Below, piece after piece: positions 45,125 to 53,334 of a DNA stretch of 64,000 nucleotides. Within the stretch, counting starts at the first letter, position 1. Every line of letters begins with the position of its first letter. Origin of the DNA: Nitrospirota bacterium. Its GTDB lineage: Bacteria > Nitrospirota > Thermodesulfovibrionia > Thermodesulfovibrionales > UBA6898. The notes under the pieces were generated by a model. It had not been told where the DNA came from and made no database searches. It saw nothing but the letters and a program-made list of their open reading frames with translations. The position numbers and the translations under genes were made by a program. The DNA is taken from NCBI GenBank assembly GCA_016214855.1, contig JACRMT010000004.1:186001-250000 (forward strand), read 5' to 3'.

Positions 45125-45611
45125 GCATTCTTTTGACATTGCGAGCAAGATAGACCTGCAGGAGGTCCTGAACGCTGAACAGCAGGCCACAAAAGAAATA
45201 TCACAGAGGTTCGACTTTAAGGGCAGCAAGAGCTCGATAGAGCTGAACAAGGAAAAACACGAGATCACCCTTATCTCTGACGACGAGCTTAAACTGAAAA
45301 CGGTTGTCGATATTCTTCAGACAAAACTGGTCAAACGAGGCATATCGCTAAAGGCTCTCGACTACGGCAAGATCGAACAGGCGTCCGGCAATAGTGTGCG
45401 CCAGATAGTGACCCTTCAGCAGGGTATTCCGGTCGAGAAATCAAAAGAGATCGTCAAGATCATCAAGGATACGAAGATGAAGGTCCAGGCAGAGATACAA
45501 AAAGACCAGGTCAGAGTAAAAGCCAAGAAGATCGACGACCTTCAGGCGCTGATAGCCCTGTTACGGGGAAAGGACCTCGGGATCCATATCGACTGCATTA
45601 ACTTCCGCTGA
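45114..45611 (+). CDS. yajQ: YajQ-family nucleotide (c-di-GMP) binding protein
   Basis: 165 residues of the DUF520/YajQ family with two tandem RRM-like ferredoxin folds. Signatures: [32 protein letters not shown] and the C-terminal [19 protein letters not shown]. Some members bind c-di-GMP and act in transcription control; general function is still vague. AAAGGAGAT precedes the ATG. Its last 51 bp overlap the 3' end of rnc on the other strand. Confidence 0.95.
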   Translation: MADEHSFDIASKIDLQEVLNAEQQATKEISQRFDFKGSKSSIELNKEKHEITLISDDELKLKTVVDILQTKLVKRGISLKALDYGKIEQASGNSVRQIVTLQQGIPVEKSKEIVKIIKDTKMKVQAEIQKDQVRVKAKKIDDLQALIALLRGKDLGIHIDCINFR

Positions 45612-46316
45612 GCCTGACACTATTTCAAGCGCTTTTTTTGCAGCAAGGGACTCAGCTTCCTTTTTTTTCCGCCCTGAGGCGATGCCGAGCTGTTTTCCAT
45701 TCAACGAGACGGCTACCGTAAATATTCGCTCGTGCTCTTCACCCTGCTGTTTGATGACATGGTACTGCGGCAGGTTCCCGAACAACATCTGACTTTTCTC
45801 CTGAAGTTCCGTCTTGTAATCAAAAAAGTCTCCGCTTTCCAATGCGCGTAAAATACGCTCGCGAAACAGGTTGTGGATCATCTTTCTGACGGTCTCAAAG
45901 CCGCCGTCAAGATAGATCGCACCCATGACCGCCTCAAGCGTATTGGCAAGAATGGACTTCTTTGTTGTGCCCCCTGTTGATTTCTCGCCCTTCCCCAGCA
46001 AAAGAGAATTGCCGAGGGAAAGCTCCTGCGCAATCCCGGCAAAGACCGGTTCGCTCACGATATAGGACTTGATCTTCGCCAGGACCGCTTCACTGCAGGT
46101 CTGTTCATGAAGGAAAAGGAATTCCACTATAACAAGGCCTATGACCGAGTCGCCCAGGAACTCGAGCCGCTCGTTATGCACGTCGGTTCTTTCCCTGTTC
46201 TCGTGATAATAGGACTTATGGGTGAGTGCTTCGAGAAGGAGTTCTTTGTTGCTGAAGCAATACTGAAGGTTCTTTTCCGCTTCCTGAATAAGGTCTTTTT
46301 TGTTCAGCCGGATCAA
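45561..46316 (-). CDS. rnc: Ribonuclease III
   Basis: 251 residues. dsRNA-specific endonuclease for rRNA and mRNA processing. RNase III domain at 1-160 with the signature [16 protein letters not shown] and second metal-site Glu in [15 protein letters not shown]. dsRNA-binding domain at about 168-238 ending [16 protein letters not shown]. Overlaps fabF by 4 bp. The acpP-fabF-rnc order is widely conserved. Confidence 0.97.
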   Translation of the reverse strand: MIRLNKKDLIQEAEKNLQYCFSNKELLLEALTHKSYYHENRERTDVHNERLEFLGDSVIGLVIVEFLFLHEQTCSEAVLAKIKSYIVSEPVFAGIAQELSLGNSLLLGKGEKSTGGTTKKSILANTLEAVMGAIYLDGGFETVRKMIHNLFRERILRALESGDFFDYKTELQEKSQMLFGNLPQYHVIKQQGEEHERIFTVAVSLNGKQLGIASGRKKKEAESLAAKKALEIVSGSAEVNAVDMDPEVLSP

Positions 46317-47557
46317 TTCTCGAACTTTTTAAAGAGCAGGCAGGCGTTGGTGCCGCCAAATCCAAAGGAATTGGAAAGTGCATAGCGCACTGATGCAGGC
46401 CTTGCCTTGTGAGCCACATAGTCAAGATCACACCCCTCGTCAGGGTTGTCGAGATTTATCGTCGGCGGCAGCATGCTGTTATGAATACTGAGCACGCTGA
46501 ACACGGCCTCAACGCCGCCTGCAGCGCCCAGAAGATGACCGGTCATGGATTTTGTAGAACTCACGGCAAGGGTATATGCGTGATCCCCAAAAACAGTCTT
46601 AATGGCATTCGTTTCAAGCTCATCGCCGTGCTTTGTTGAGGTGCCGTGGGCATTGATATAGTTGACCTCGGAAGCCGGTACGGCAGCATCCTTAAGGGCC
46701 ATGTTCATGCAGCGAACAGCGCCCTCCCCGCCCGGCGCAGGAGACGTGATGTGATAAGCATCGCCGGTCAGTCCATATCCCACGAGTTCAGCATAGATCT
46801 TTGCATTACGGTTACGTGCATGCTCGAGCTCCTCAAGGATAACGATACCCGCCCCTTCGCCCATGATAAATCCGTCGCGGTCGCGGTCAAAGGGTCTGCT
46901 CGCCTTTTCAGGCTCATCGTTTCGCGTAGAAAGCGCCTTCATGGCATTGAACCCGCCGATACCCATGGCAGTGATAACTGACTCGGTGCCGCCTGCTATC
47001 ATGGCATCAGCATCGCCGCGCTGAATGATCTTGAAGGCATCGCCGATGGCGTGACTCCCTGTTGCACAGGCAGTCGCCGGAGCGGCATTGGGGCCTTTTG
47101 CGCCAAACCTGATCGATATCTGCCCGGCAGCCAGATTAATGATAAGCATCGGAATAAAAAAGGGTGTTATCTTTCTCGGTCCTTTTTCAAGGAGGACCTT
47201 GTGATAATGCTCAATTGCCGGAAGGCCGCCCATACCGGCACCCACGTAAACGCCAACGCGCGGAGCCTCCGTTTCGTTGATCTTCAGGCCCGAGTCCTCC
47301 ATCGCCATGGCAGCAGCAGCGATCCCGAACTGGATGAACCGGTCCATCTTCTTGATCTCTTTGATCTCGATATAATCTTCGGGATTAAAACCATCGACCT
47401 CTCCCGCTATCTGCGTGGGAAAGGTCGATGCATCAAAATGCGTTATTCTCCGGATCCCTGATCTTCCCTGCATGAGTCCCGCCCAGCTCTTTTCGACGCC
47501 GATGCCGAGAGGGGTAACAAGGCCGAGCCCGGTTACGACTACGCGTCTTCTGTTCAT
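46313..47557 (-). CDS. fabF: Beta-ketoacyl-ACP synthase II
   Basis: 414 residues. Condensing enzyme of type II fatty acid elongation. Catalytic Cys in [15 protein letters not shown] at about 164, His residues in [15 protein letters not shown] and in [14 protein letters not shown], and the C-terminal glycine-rich [15 protein letters not shown]. Shares one base with acpP. Cytosolic homodimer. Confidence 0.98.
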   Translation of the reverse strand: MNRRRVVVTGLGLVTPLGIGVEKSWAGLMQGRSGIRRITHFDASTFPTQIAGEVDGFNPEDYIEIKEIKKMDRFIQFGIAAAAMAMEDSGLKINETEAPRVGVYVGAGMGGLPAIEHYHKVLLEKGPRKITPFFIPMLIINLAAGQISIRFGAKGPNAAPATACATGSHAIGDAFKIIQRGDADAMIAGGTESVITAMGIGGFNAMKALSTRNDEPEKASRPFDRDRDGFIMGEGAGIVILEELEHARNRNAKIYAELVGYGLTGDAYHITSPAPGGEGAVRCMNMALKDAAVPASEVNYINAHGTSTKHGDELETNAIKTVFGDHAYTLAVSSTKSMTGHLLGAAGGVEAVFSVLSIHNSMLPPTINLDNPDEGCDLDYVAHKARPASVRYALSNSFGFGGTNACLLFKKFEN

Positions 47558-47787
47558 TAAGCCTGTTTCTTGCTTATGTAGCTGATGGCGTCCTTGACCT
47601 TCGTGATCTTCTCTGCATCTTCGTCAGGGATTTCTACATTGAACGCCTCTTCAAACGCCATAACCAGTTCAACCGTGTCGAGCGAATCGGCACCCAGATC
47701 CTCCACAAATGAAGACTCTGTCGTGATCTCTGCAGCATTCACCCCAAGCTGCTTCGCTATGATCTCTTTTACTTTTTCCTCTACCAT
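47557..47787 (-). CDS. acpP: Acyl carrier protein
   Basis: 76 residues, acidic. Carries acyl chains on a phosphopantetheine attached to the Ser in [26 protein letters not shown] precedes the ATG. Between fabG and fabF in the conserved fab order. Confidence 0.98.
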   Translation of the reverse strand: MVEEKVKEIIAKQLGVNAAEITTESSFVEDLGADSLDTVELVMAFEEAFNVEIPDEDAEKITKVKDAISYISKKQA

Positions 47788-47835
47788 TCTTCTTCCTCCA
47801 TAATAATTTTCTTATTTTGTTTCCGAGCTTGAAAA

Positions 47836-48576
47836 CTACATGTACATGCCGCCGTTCACATGGATCACCTGGCCGGTGACATAGCCGTTTCCCGGCGCAG
47901 CAAAGAAGGCAACTGCACCGGCAACATCCTCCACAGAGCCGAACTTGCCGATAGGGATAGATTTTAACATTTCCTGCCGTATATTTTCACTCAGCCCATC
48001 AGTCATGGCAGTTGAGATAAAACCCGGCGCAACCGCATTTGCAGTAATTCCCCTGTTGGCATATTCCCGGGCCGTTGTCTTTGTCAGGCCGATGATGCCC
48101 GCCTTCGACGCGCTGTAGTTGGCCTGTCCGGGATTGCCCATGAACGCCACAACAGATGCAATATTGATGATCCTGCCATAGCGCTGCTTCACCATCACTT
48201 TTACCGCTTCCTTCGTACAGAGGAAAACACCCTTGAGGTTGATGCCGAGCACAAGGTCCCAGTCTTCCTCCTTCATCCTCAATAACAGGCCGTCCCTGGT
48301 GACGCCCGCATTATTGACCAGTATGTCCACTCTGCCGAAATCCTTTATTACTTCCTCGAATACGTTGGCAACTTCGGCTGATTTCGAGACATCCAGCCTT
48401 GCTGCCCTTGCCCGGACGCCTTTTTGGGCCAGTTCCTTTGCCGTTTCTTCTGCGCTCTCGAGGGATACGTCAGCGATCACGAGATCTGCTCCCATGAGGG
48501 CAAACTTCTCAGCAATGGCCTTGCCTATGCCACGAGCGCCGCCGGTTACCATTACCACCTGTCCCTTAAGTTCCAT
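47836..48576 (-). CDS. fabG: 3-oxoacyl-ACP reductase
   Basis: 246-residue short-chain dehydrogenase, NADPH-dependent, second step of fatty acid elongation. Cofactor loop TGGARGIGKAIA, NNAG, catalytic Ser/Tyr/Lys with YSASKAG, and PGFISTAMT. AGGAGGTGTT before the ATG. fabD and fabH are not upstream; instead a 200-bp gap separates it from divergent copZ. Confidence 0.97.
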   Translation of the reverse strand: MELKGQVVMVTGGARGIGKAIAEKFALMGADLVIADVSLESAEETAKELAQKGVRARAARLDVSKSAEVANVFEEVIKDFGRVDILVNNAGVTRDGLLLRMKEEDWDLVLGINLKGVFLCTKEAVKVMVKQRYGRIINIASVVAFMGNPGQANYSASKAGIIGLTKTTAREYANRGITANAVAPGFISTAMTDGLSENIRQEMLKSIPIGKFGSVEDVAGAVAFFAAPGNGYVTGQVIHVNGGMYM

Positions 48577-48701
48577 AACACCTCCTGAAAATCGGTGTTA
48601 ATTTTAACAAAGTATGGCGTGCTTTCGCCAGCTTTTTCTCCTGATTTTATGGGTACTTATTGAGGGCGCCAGGCTCTTCTTACGTGAAGACTGACGTTTA
48701 T

Positions 48702-48730
48702 TTGATTTTTCTCTTTTTATAACATAGAAT
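48702..48730 (+). promoter_or_regulatory. Promoter of the copZ-like gene
   Basis: TTGATT (48702-48707), 17-bp spacer, TAGAAT (48725-48730), about 48 bp before the ATG. No CueR- or CsoR-type operator is evident. Confidence 0.5.
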
Positions 48731-48777
48731 GAAGTAAATAAGTTTAGCACCTCAATACCTGTGTAAGGAGACCGTCT

Positions 48778-48981
48778 ATGACTGAAACAACAATAGTGAT
48801 CGATGGAATGTCGTGCATGCATTGTGCCATGAGAGTAAAGAAGGCCATTGAGGCCCTTGCCGGAATCAGCAGCGCAAATGTCGAAGTGGGCAAGGCAGAA
48901 CTGCAGTACGATGAATCTCAGATAAGCCGGCAGGATATTGAAGCGGCTATCATCAAGGCAGGCTACAAGATCAGGGCCTGA
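48778..48981 (+). CDS. copZ: Heavy-metal-associated domain protein (CopZ-like chaperone)
   Basis: 67 residues, one ferredoxin-like HMA domain with metal motif GMSCMHCAMRV. Such proteins carry Cu(I) (or other soft metals) to P-type ATPases. AAGGAG is placed well before the ATG. No metal ATPase or regulator is adjacent, so it is an orphan chaperone. Its TGA directly abuts the stop codon of pheT on the opposite strand. Confidence 0.9.
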   Translation: MTETTIVIDGMSCMHCAMRVKKAIEALAGISSANVEVGKAELQYDESQISRQDIEAAIIKAGYKIRA

Positions 48982-51048
48982 TCAATCAGCTCCCCGAATT
49001 CTTGCACCTGCTTTTCCGGCAACATGCTCAACAAGCGCAAGGTGTACAGGTTCAACATCTTCTTCAGCGAGCGTATGATCTTTGCTTCTGTACGTCACAC
49101 GAATGCCGAGACTCTTCGTCCCCTGCGGCAGGTTCTTTCCCTTATACTGATCAAACAGCTCAACATGCTCAATAATATCGGCCGGATATGCCTTGAATAA
49201 GGCGATAATATCGGCTGAAGCGATCTGATCATCCATAATAAGGGCAACGTCACGTTCAACAGACGGGTATCTCGGCATCGGATGATAGACGATCTTCTGT
49301 TCCAAAAGCAACAGCATCTGTTCCAGATCAATTTCAAATACGATCACCTGAGGCTTCTGGATCTTGAGTGACAGCTTCTCTATAACCTGTGGTCCGAGTT
49401 CGCCCAGATACCCGATCTTTTGATCACCCGCGTATATGTCAGCAGACTTCCCGCTATGCAGGAATATCTCCCGGGACGGAACAAAGGTGTACTGCCGAAG
49501 GCCTGTTTCCTCGAACAGTGCTTCCAGAACACCCTTGACCTGATAGAATACCGGGACCGCCTCTTTCCACAGGGAAGGCATCATATCCTGGAAAAAAAGG
49601 CCTGCCAATCTCAATCCCTCTGAGGGAAGCGGCTTTCCCCAATCAATAAAGACACGTGAGATCTCATACAGCCTGATATCCCTGATTCCCCGGGACAGGT
49701 TATAGATAAAGTTATTCACTATGGCCGGCATTAGAGTGGTCCTCATAAGGCACTCCTCCTGCCGCAGCGGGTTTCTGAGCGTCACATGCTTCCGTCTCTG
49801 CTCATGTTCATGCAATTCGATCGAAAGGATGTCGAGATCTGCACGGTTCATAAAGCTGAAATTGACGACCTCTGTAAAGCCGTTCTTCCGGATTGATTCA
49901 CGCACCGCAAAAAGAGTGCGTTCGGCAGCGTTCAGCACGCCATCAGAGACCGTTGCACGCGGGGGCCTCGCAGGGATACGGTCATAACCGTAGCAGCGCA
50001 CCACCTCCTCAATGATATCCACGGGAGCGCTGATATCTGCCCGGAAGGGAGGCGGCCATGCAACCAACTCCTCGCCTCTGTCCTCTGTTTTGATGCCGAT
50101 CGCATTCAGAAGAGCAAGCACTTCTTCCTTGCCGATCGATATGCCGATCAGCGCATTGATCTTGCGATAGGAAACCGTGATCTGAACAGGGACATAAACT
50201 ACTGGATACTTATCAACCATGGCGCAGATACGTCCGCCTGCAAGCTCTGCGATCAGAAGCGCAGCCCTGTTCAATGCCGTTTCGAGAAATACCCGGTCAG
50301 TGCCGCGTTCAAAGCGGTAGGATGACTCGCTTCTGAGGCCGAGCGCCTTTGACGATCTTCTGATCGATGCAGGTGCAAAGTAAGCGCTTTCGAGAAAAAT
50401 ATCCGTAGTATCGTCCGTAACGGACGACCCTTCCCCGCCCATGATGCCAGCAACTGCCACGGGTGAAGCGGCATCCCAGATGAGCAGCGTCTCTTCGGGA
50501 ATTATTCTTTCGATCGTGTCCAGCGTAGTCATAACCCGGTCTTTGCCTGCCCTTGCAACGCGGATCTCCCGGCCGGAAAGCTTTCCGGCATCAAAGGCAT
50601 GGAGCGGGTGTCCAAGTTCGAGCAGTACATAGTTTGTGATATCGACCACATTGTTGATCGACCGTATGCCGCATTTTTCCAGTCTGTTTTTCAGCCATGC
50701 AGGAGAATCGCTGACCGCAGCGCCTACTATCGATCTTCCCGTATAACGCGGACACAGGTCAGGATCATCAATCGTCACCTGAATATCGGAAGGGAGAAGA
50801 TCATGCGGCATTTCGGTCCGCGGTGATTTAAGAGGCAGCCGGTACAAGGCTGCAACCTCGCGTGCAAGCCCGAAGACATTAAGACAGTCCGGTCTGTTGG
50901 GTGTAACATTAACCTCCATCACAACGTCGTCACCGATCTTTTCCATGCCCTCGATCTCGAGTCCTGCCATGGTCAATTGATGAGCAACATCCTCCGGAGA
51001 TGCGGTGACATCCACAAATTCCTTTATCCACTCAAGTGATACGCGCAT
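48982..51048 (-). CDS. pheT: Phenylalanyl-tRNA synthetase beta subunit, short form
   Basis: 688 residues, about 100 shorter than the E. coli type. It starts MRVSLEWIKEFVDVTASPED and passes from GLEIEGMEKIGDDVV straight to EVNVTPNRPDCL. The EMAP-II/tRNA-binding domain that normally sits there is absent. B3/4 editing domain (NVVDITNYVLLELGHPLHAFD), B5, core and the C-terminal anticodon-binding ferredoxin domain (YPSVERDVALIMDD) are present. Works as alpha2beta2 with PheS. Last gene of the thrS operon. Confidence 0.96.
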   Translation of the reverse strand: MRVSLEWIKEFVDVTASPEDVAHQLTMAGLEIEGMEKIGDDVVMEVNVTPNRPDCLNVFGLAREVAALYRLPLKSPRTEMPHDLLPSDIQVTIDDPDLCPRYTGRSIVGAAVSDSPAWLKNRLEKCGIRSINNVVDITNYVLLELGHPLHAFDAGKLSGREIRVARAGKDRVMTTLDTIERIIPEETLLIWDAASPVAVAGIMGGEGSSVTDDTTDIFLESAYFAPASIRRSSKALGLRSESSYRFERGTDRVFLETALNRAALLIAELAGGRICAMVDKYPVVYVPVQITVSYRKINALIGISIGKEEVLALLNAIGIKTEDRGEELVAWPPPFRADISAPVDIIEEVVRCYGYDRIPARPPRATVSDGVLNAAERTLFAVRESIRKNGFTEVVNFSFMNRADLDILSIELHEHEQRRKHVTLRNPLRQEECLMRTTLMPAIVNNFIYNLSRGIRDIRLYEISRVFIDWGKPLPSEGLRLAGLFFQDMMPSLWKEAVPVFYQVKGVLEALFEETGLRQYTFVPSREIFLHSGKSADIYAGDQKIGYLGELGPQVIEKLSLKIQKPQVIVFEIDLEQMLLLLEQKIVYHPMPRYPSVERDVALIMDDQIASADIIALFKAYPADIIEHVELFDQYKGKNLPQGTKSLGIRVTYRSKDHTLAEEDVEPVHLALVEHVAGKAGARIRGAD

Positions 51049-51063
51049 GCTCTCCCCTGTCTC

Positions 51064-52077
51064 TCAAAATTGCCGCAGGAACCGAAGGTCGTTCTCGTAA
51101 AAAAGACGAATGTCGTCGATCGCGTATTTCAGCATGGTGAGACGCTCTACCCCCATCCCAAAAGCAAAGCCGGTAAACTCATCCGGCGCATAGCCCGACA
51201 TTTCGAATACGCGGGGGTTCACCATGCCGCATCCCATAACCTCAAGCCATCCCGTTGTCTTGCAGACCCTGCAGCCTTTGCCCGCACAGAAAATACAGCC
51301 GATATCGACCTCTGCGCTCGGTTCCGTAAAGGGAAAGTAGCTCGGCCTGAACCTTACCGGCGTGTCCTTGCCGAAGAAACTATGGATAAAAAGCCCGAGC
51401 ACCCCTTTCAGGTCGCAGAAAGAGATGTCCGTGTCAACCATAAGACCTTCCACCTGGTGAAACATGGGCGTATGCGATATGTCGGCATCACAGCGATAGA
51501 CCTTGCCGGGAGCAATGATCTTCAGCGGCGGTTTCTTCTTCTCCATGACCCGGACCTGCACCGGAGAAGTATGCGTCCTGAGCACTACGTCATCGGAAAC
51601 ATAGAATGTGTCCTGCATATCACGGGCTGGATGATGTTTCGGGATATTAAGGGCCTCGAAATTATAATAGTCGAGCTCTATTTCCGGCCCCTCATGAATG
51701 CTGAAGCCCATCGGGACAAAGATGTCCTTGATCTCATCAAGGACCTTATTCAAAGGATGGGTTTTGCCAAAGAGACAGGGTTTCCCGGGAAGCGTGATAT
51801 CGATCTTTTCGGAAAGCAGTCGTTTTTGTTTTTCGGCATCCCTGAACAGTAATTCTTTCTGTTCGATGGCCTGATCGACAAAGTCTCTCAGTTCATTGAC
51901 TGACTTGCCAAAAGCGGGTTTTTGTTCAGGCGGGACAGTGGAAAGGGCCTTCATCTGGGCTGTTACCAGCCCTTTCCGTCCTGTATATCTTGCCTTGAGC
52001 TGCTGAAGTTCTGCTATATCCGAAACCGTATCGATCTCGGAGAGAAAAGATTGCTTTAGGGAGAGCAGATCACCCAC
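51064..52077 (-). CDS. pheS: Phenylalanyl-tRNA synthetase alpha subunit
   Basis: 337 residues. Catalytic subunit: N-terminal coiled coil at 1-85, class II core with THTSPVQ, VYRCDADISHTPMFHQVEG, FPFTEPSAEVD and the motif-3 segment FAFGMGVERLTML. A CxxCxGxxCxxC-like Cys cluster (CIFCAGKGCRVCKTTGW) is present in the core, as in many bacterial PheS. 15 bp before pheT. Confidence 0.97.
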   Translation of the reverse strand: MGDLLSLKQSFLSEIDTVSDIAELQQLKARYTGRKGLVTAQMKALSTVPPEQKPAFGKSVNELRDFVDQAIEQKELLFRDAEKQKRLLSEKIDITLPGKPCLFGKTHPLNKVLDEIKDIFVPMGFSIHEGPEIELDYYNFEALNIPKHHPARDMQDTFYVSDDVVLRTHTSPVQVRVMEKKKPPLKIIAPGKVYRCDADISHTPMFHQVEGLMVDTDISFCDLKGVLGLFIHSFFGKDTPVRFRPSYFPFTEPSAEVDIGCIFCAGKGCRVCKTTGWLEVMGCGMVNPRVFEMSGYAPDEFTGFAFGMGVERLTMLKYAIDDIRLFYENDLRFLRQF

Positions 52078-52083
52078 AGCAGA

Positions 52084-52443
52084 CTATGATGCAAGCTTTG
52101 CCTTGGCGGCCTCTGCGATCTCACTAAACGCCTTCGGATCATGGTAAGCAAGATTGGCAAGAGCTTTTCTGTCAAGAGTTATCTCCGCCTTCTTAAGGCC
52201 ATTCATGAACTGACTGTAGTTCAGTCCGAGCGTCCTCACAGCCGCACTTATCCTTATGATCCAAAGCGCCCTGAATTCACGCTTCTTTGCTTTTCTGTCA
52301 CGGTAGGCGTATTGAAGGGCCTTGTCAACGGTCTCTCGTGCCGCTTTAAAAAGACGGCTCTTTGCCCCGTAATATCCCTTGGCCTGCGAAAGGAGCTTCT
52401 TTCTCCTTCTTGTATTCTTTGTACCACTTTTTGCTCTGGGCAT
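52084..52443 (-). CDS. rplT: Ribosomal protein L20
   Basis: 119 residues, highly basic. 23S rRNA-binding assembly protein. Conserved segments RRRKKLLSQAKGYYGAKSRL, YRDRKAKKREFRALWIIRI and YSQFMNGLKKAEI. Also a translational repressor of its own operon in other bacteria. 66 bp after rpmI. Confidence 0.98.
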   Translation of the reverse strand: MPRAKSGTKNTRRRKKLLSQAKGYYGAKSRLFKAARETVDKALQYAYRDRKAKKREFRALWIIRISAAVRTLGLNYSQFMNGLKKAEITLDRKALANLAYHDPKAFSEIAEAAKAKLAS

Positions 52444-52509
52444 CTTCCTATCCTCCTGATTCTATATTACTCGCGATGGGCACACAGTACCGCCCGCTGA
52501 TCTCGTGTC

Positions 52510-52707
52510 TTAACCGTACGGTAAAAGTGTCTTGATGTTTCTCTGGTCAGTCTTGTCAACAACCGTTGACTGACGCAGACTGCGTTTCCTCTTTGCCGGC
52601 TTGCTGGTAAGCAGATGGCTCGTAAAACCCTTGTTCCGCTTGACCTTGCCAGTACCGGTAAGCTTGAACCGCTTGGCAGCACCCTTGTGCGTCTTCATCT
52701 TTGGCAT
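52510..52707 (-). CDS. rpmI: Ribosomal protein L35
   Basis: 65 residues, basic, beginning [20 protein letters not shown]. The start is ATG 52707, with GGAGGAAAC just upstream, and not an earlier ATG that would lie within this ribosome binding site. Confidence 0.97.
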   Translation of the reverse strand: MPKMKTHKGAAKRFKLTGTGKVKRNKGFTSHLLTSKPAKRKRSLRQSTVVDKTDQRNIKTLLPYG

Positions 52708-52738
52708 CGTTTCCTCCAATAATAAATATTCCTGTCCC

Positions 52739-52761
52739 GAGCAGACAATCCTGTCCTGCTC
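52739..52761 (-). promoter_or_regulatory. Hairpin in the rpmI leader, possible L20 autoregulation site
   Basis: GAGCAG/CTGCTC 6-bp stem extended by three more pairs after a bulge, loop GGAT, about 30 bp before rpmI. L20 represses this operon in other bacteria through leader RNA; similarity to the known operators was not tested. Confidence 0.35.
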
Positions 52762-52777
52762 CTGAACAAGAGTGGGT

Positions 52778-52807
52778 AGTATACCCCAAATGGATTTATT
52801 TTGTCAC
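52778..52807 (-). promoter_or_regulatory. Possible internal promoter before rpmI
   Basis: On the minus strand GTGACA (52807-52802), 18-bp spacer, TATACT (52783-52778), just after the infC stop. Would allow separate expression of rpmI-rplT-pheST. Confidence 0.45.
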
Positions 52808-52817
52808 TCAGAAATTG

Positions 52818-53330
52818 CTATGATTTCGGCGCGACAACCATAGTTATGTGATTGCCCTCAAGTCTGGGATTCGTCTCGATCTGAAATTTACCGGTAAGGC
52901 TCTGGATGATCTTGTCAAAGACCTTCATGCCCAATTCCGGACGGATGATCTCACGCCCCCTGAAATACATTACGACCTTTGCCTTGTCGCCGTCCTCAAT
53001 GAAGCGGTTGATATTCCTGATCTTGAGCTGAAGATCGTGCTCGTCGATCTGCGGCCTGACCTTCACCTCTTTGAGGTCAATGGTCTTCTTCTGCGTATGC
53101 TTCTTATGGAGCTGATATTTGTATTTGCCGAAATCAAGGATCTTGCATACCGGAGGTGCTGCCGTAGGCGACACCTCAACAAGGTCAAGCTCCCTCTGTT
53201 CGGCAACATGAAGGGCTTCACGCACGGTCATTACGCCGAGCTGACCGCCGTCGCTGTCAATGACCCTGAGCTCTTTTGCCCTGATCTGCTCATTTACCCT
53301 GATATTTTTGCCAATGTCCCTGTTACTGAT
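52818..53330 (-). CDS. infC: Translation initiation factor IF-3, ATC start
   Basis: 170 residues. N-domain (VNEQIRAKELRVIDSDGGQL), linker helix and C-domain (IEDGDKAKVVMYFRGREI). IF-3 controls start-codon fidelity and subunit dissociation. The only fitting start is ATC 53330-53328, 5 nt after a perfect AGGAGGTG; the next upstream ATG lies far inside thrS. Non-canonical infC starts (ATT/ATC/ATA) are a known autoregulatory feature. The ribosome binding site overlaps the thrS stop. Confidence 0.93.
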   Translation of the reverse strand: MSNRDIGKNIRVNEQIRAKELRVIDSDGGQLGVMTVREALHVAEQRELDLVEVSPTAAPPVCKILDFGKYKYQLHKKHTQKKTIDLKEVKVRPQIDEHDLQLKIRNINRFIEDGDKAKVVMYFRGREIIRPELGMKVFDKIIQSLTGKFQIETNPRLEGNHITMVVAPKS

Positions 53331-53334
53331 GTTT

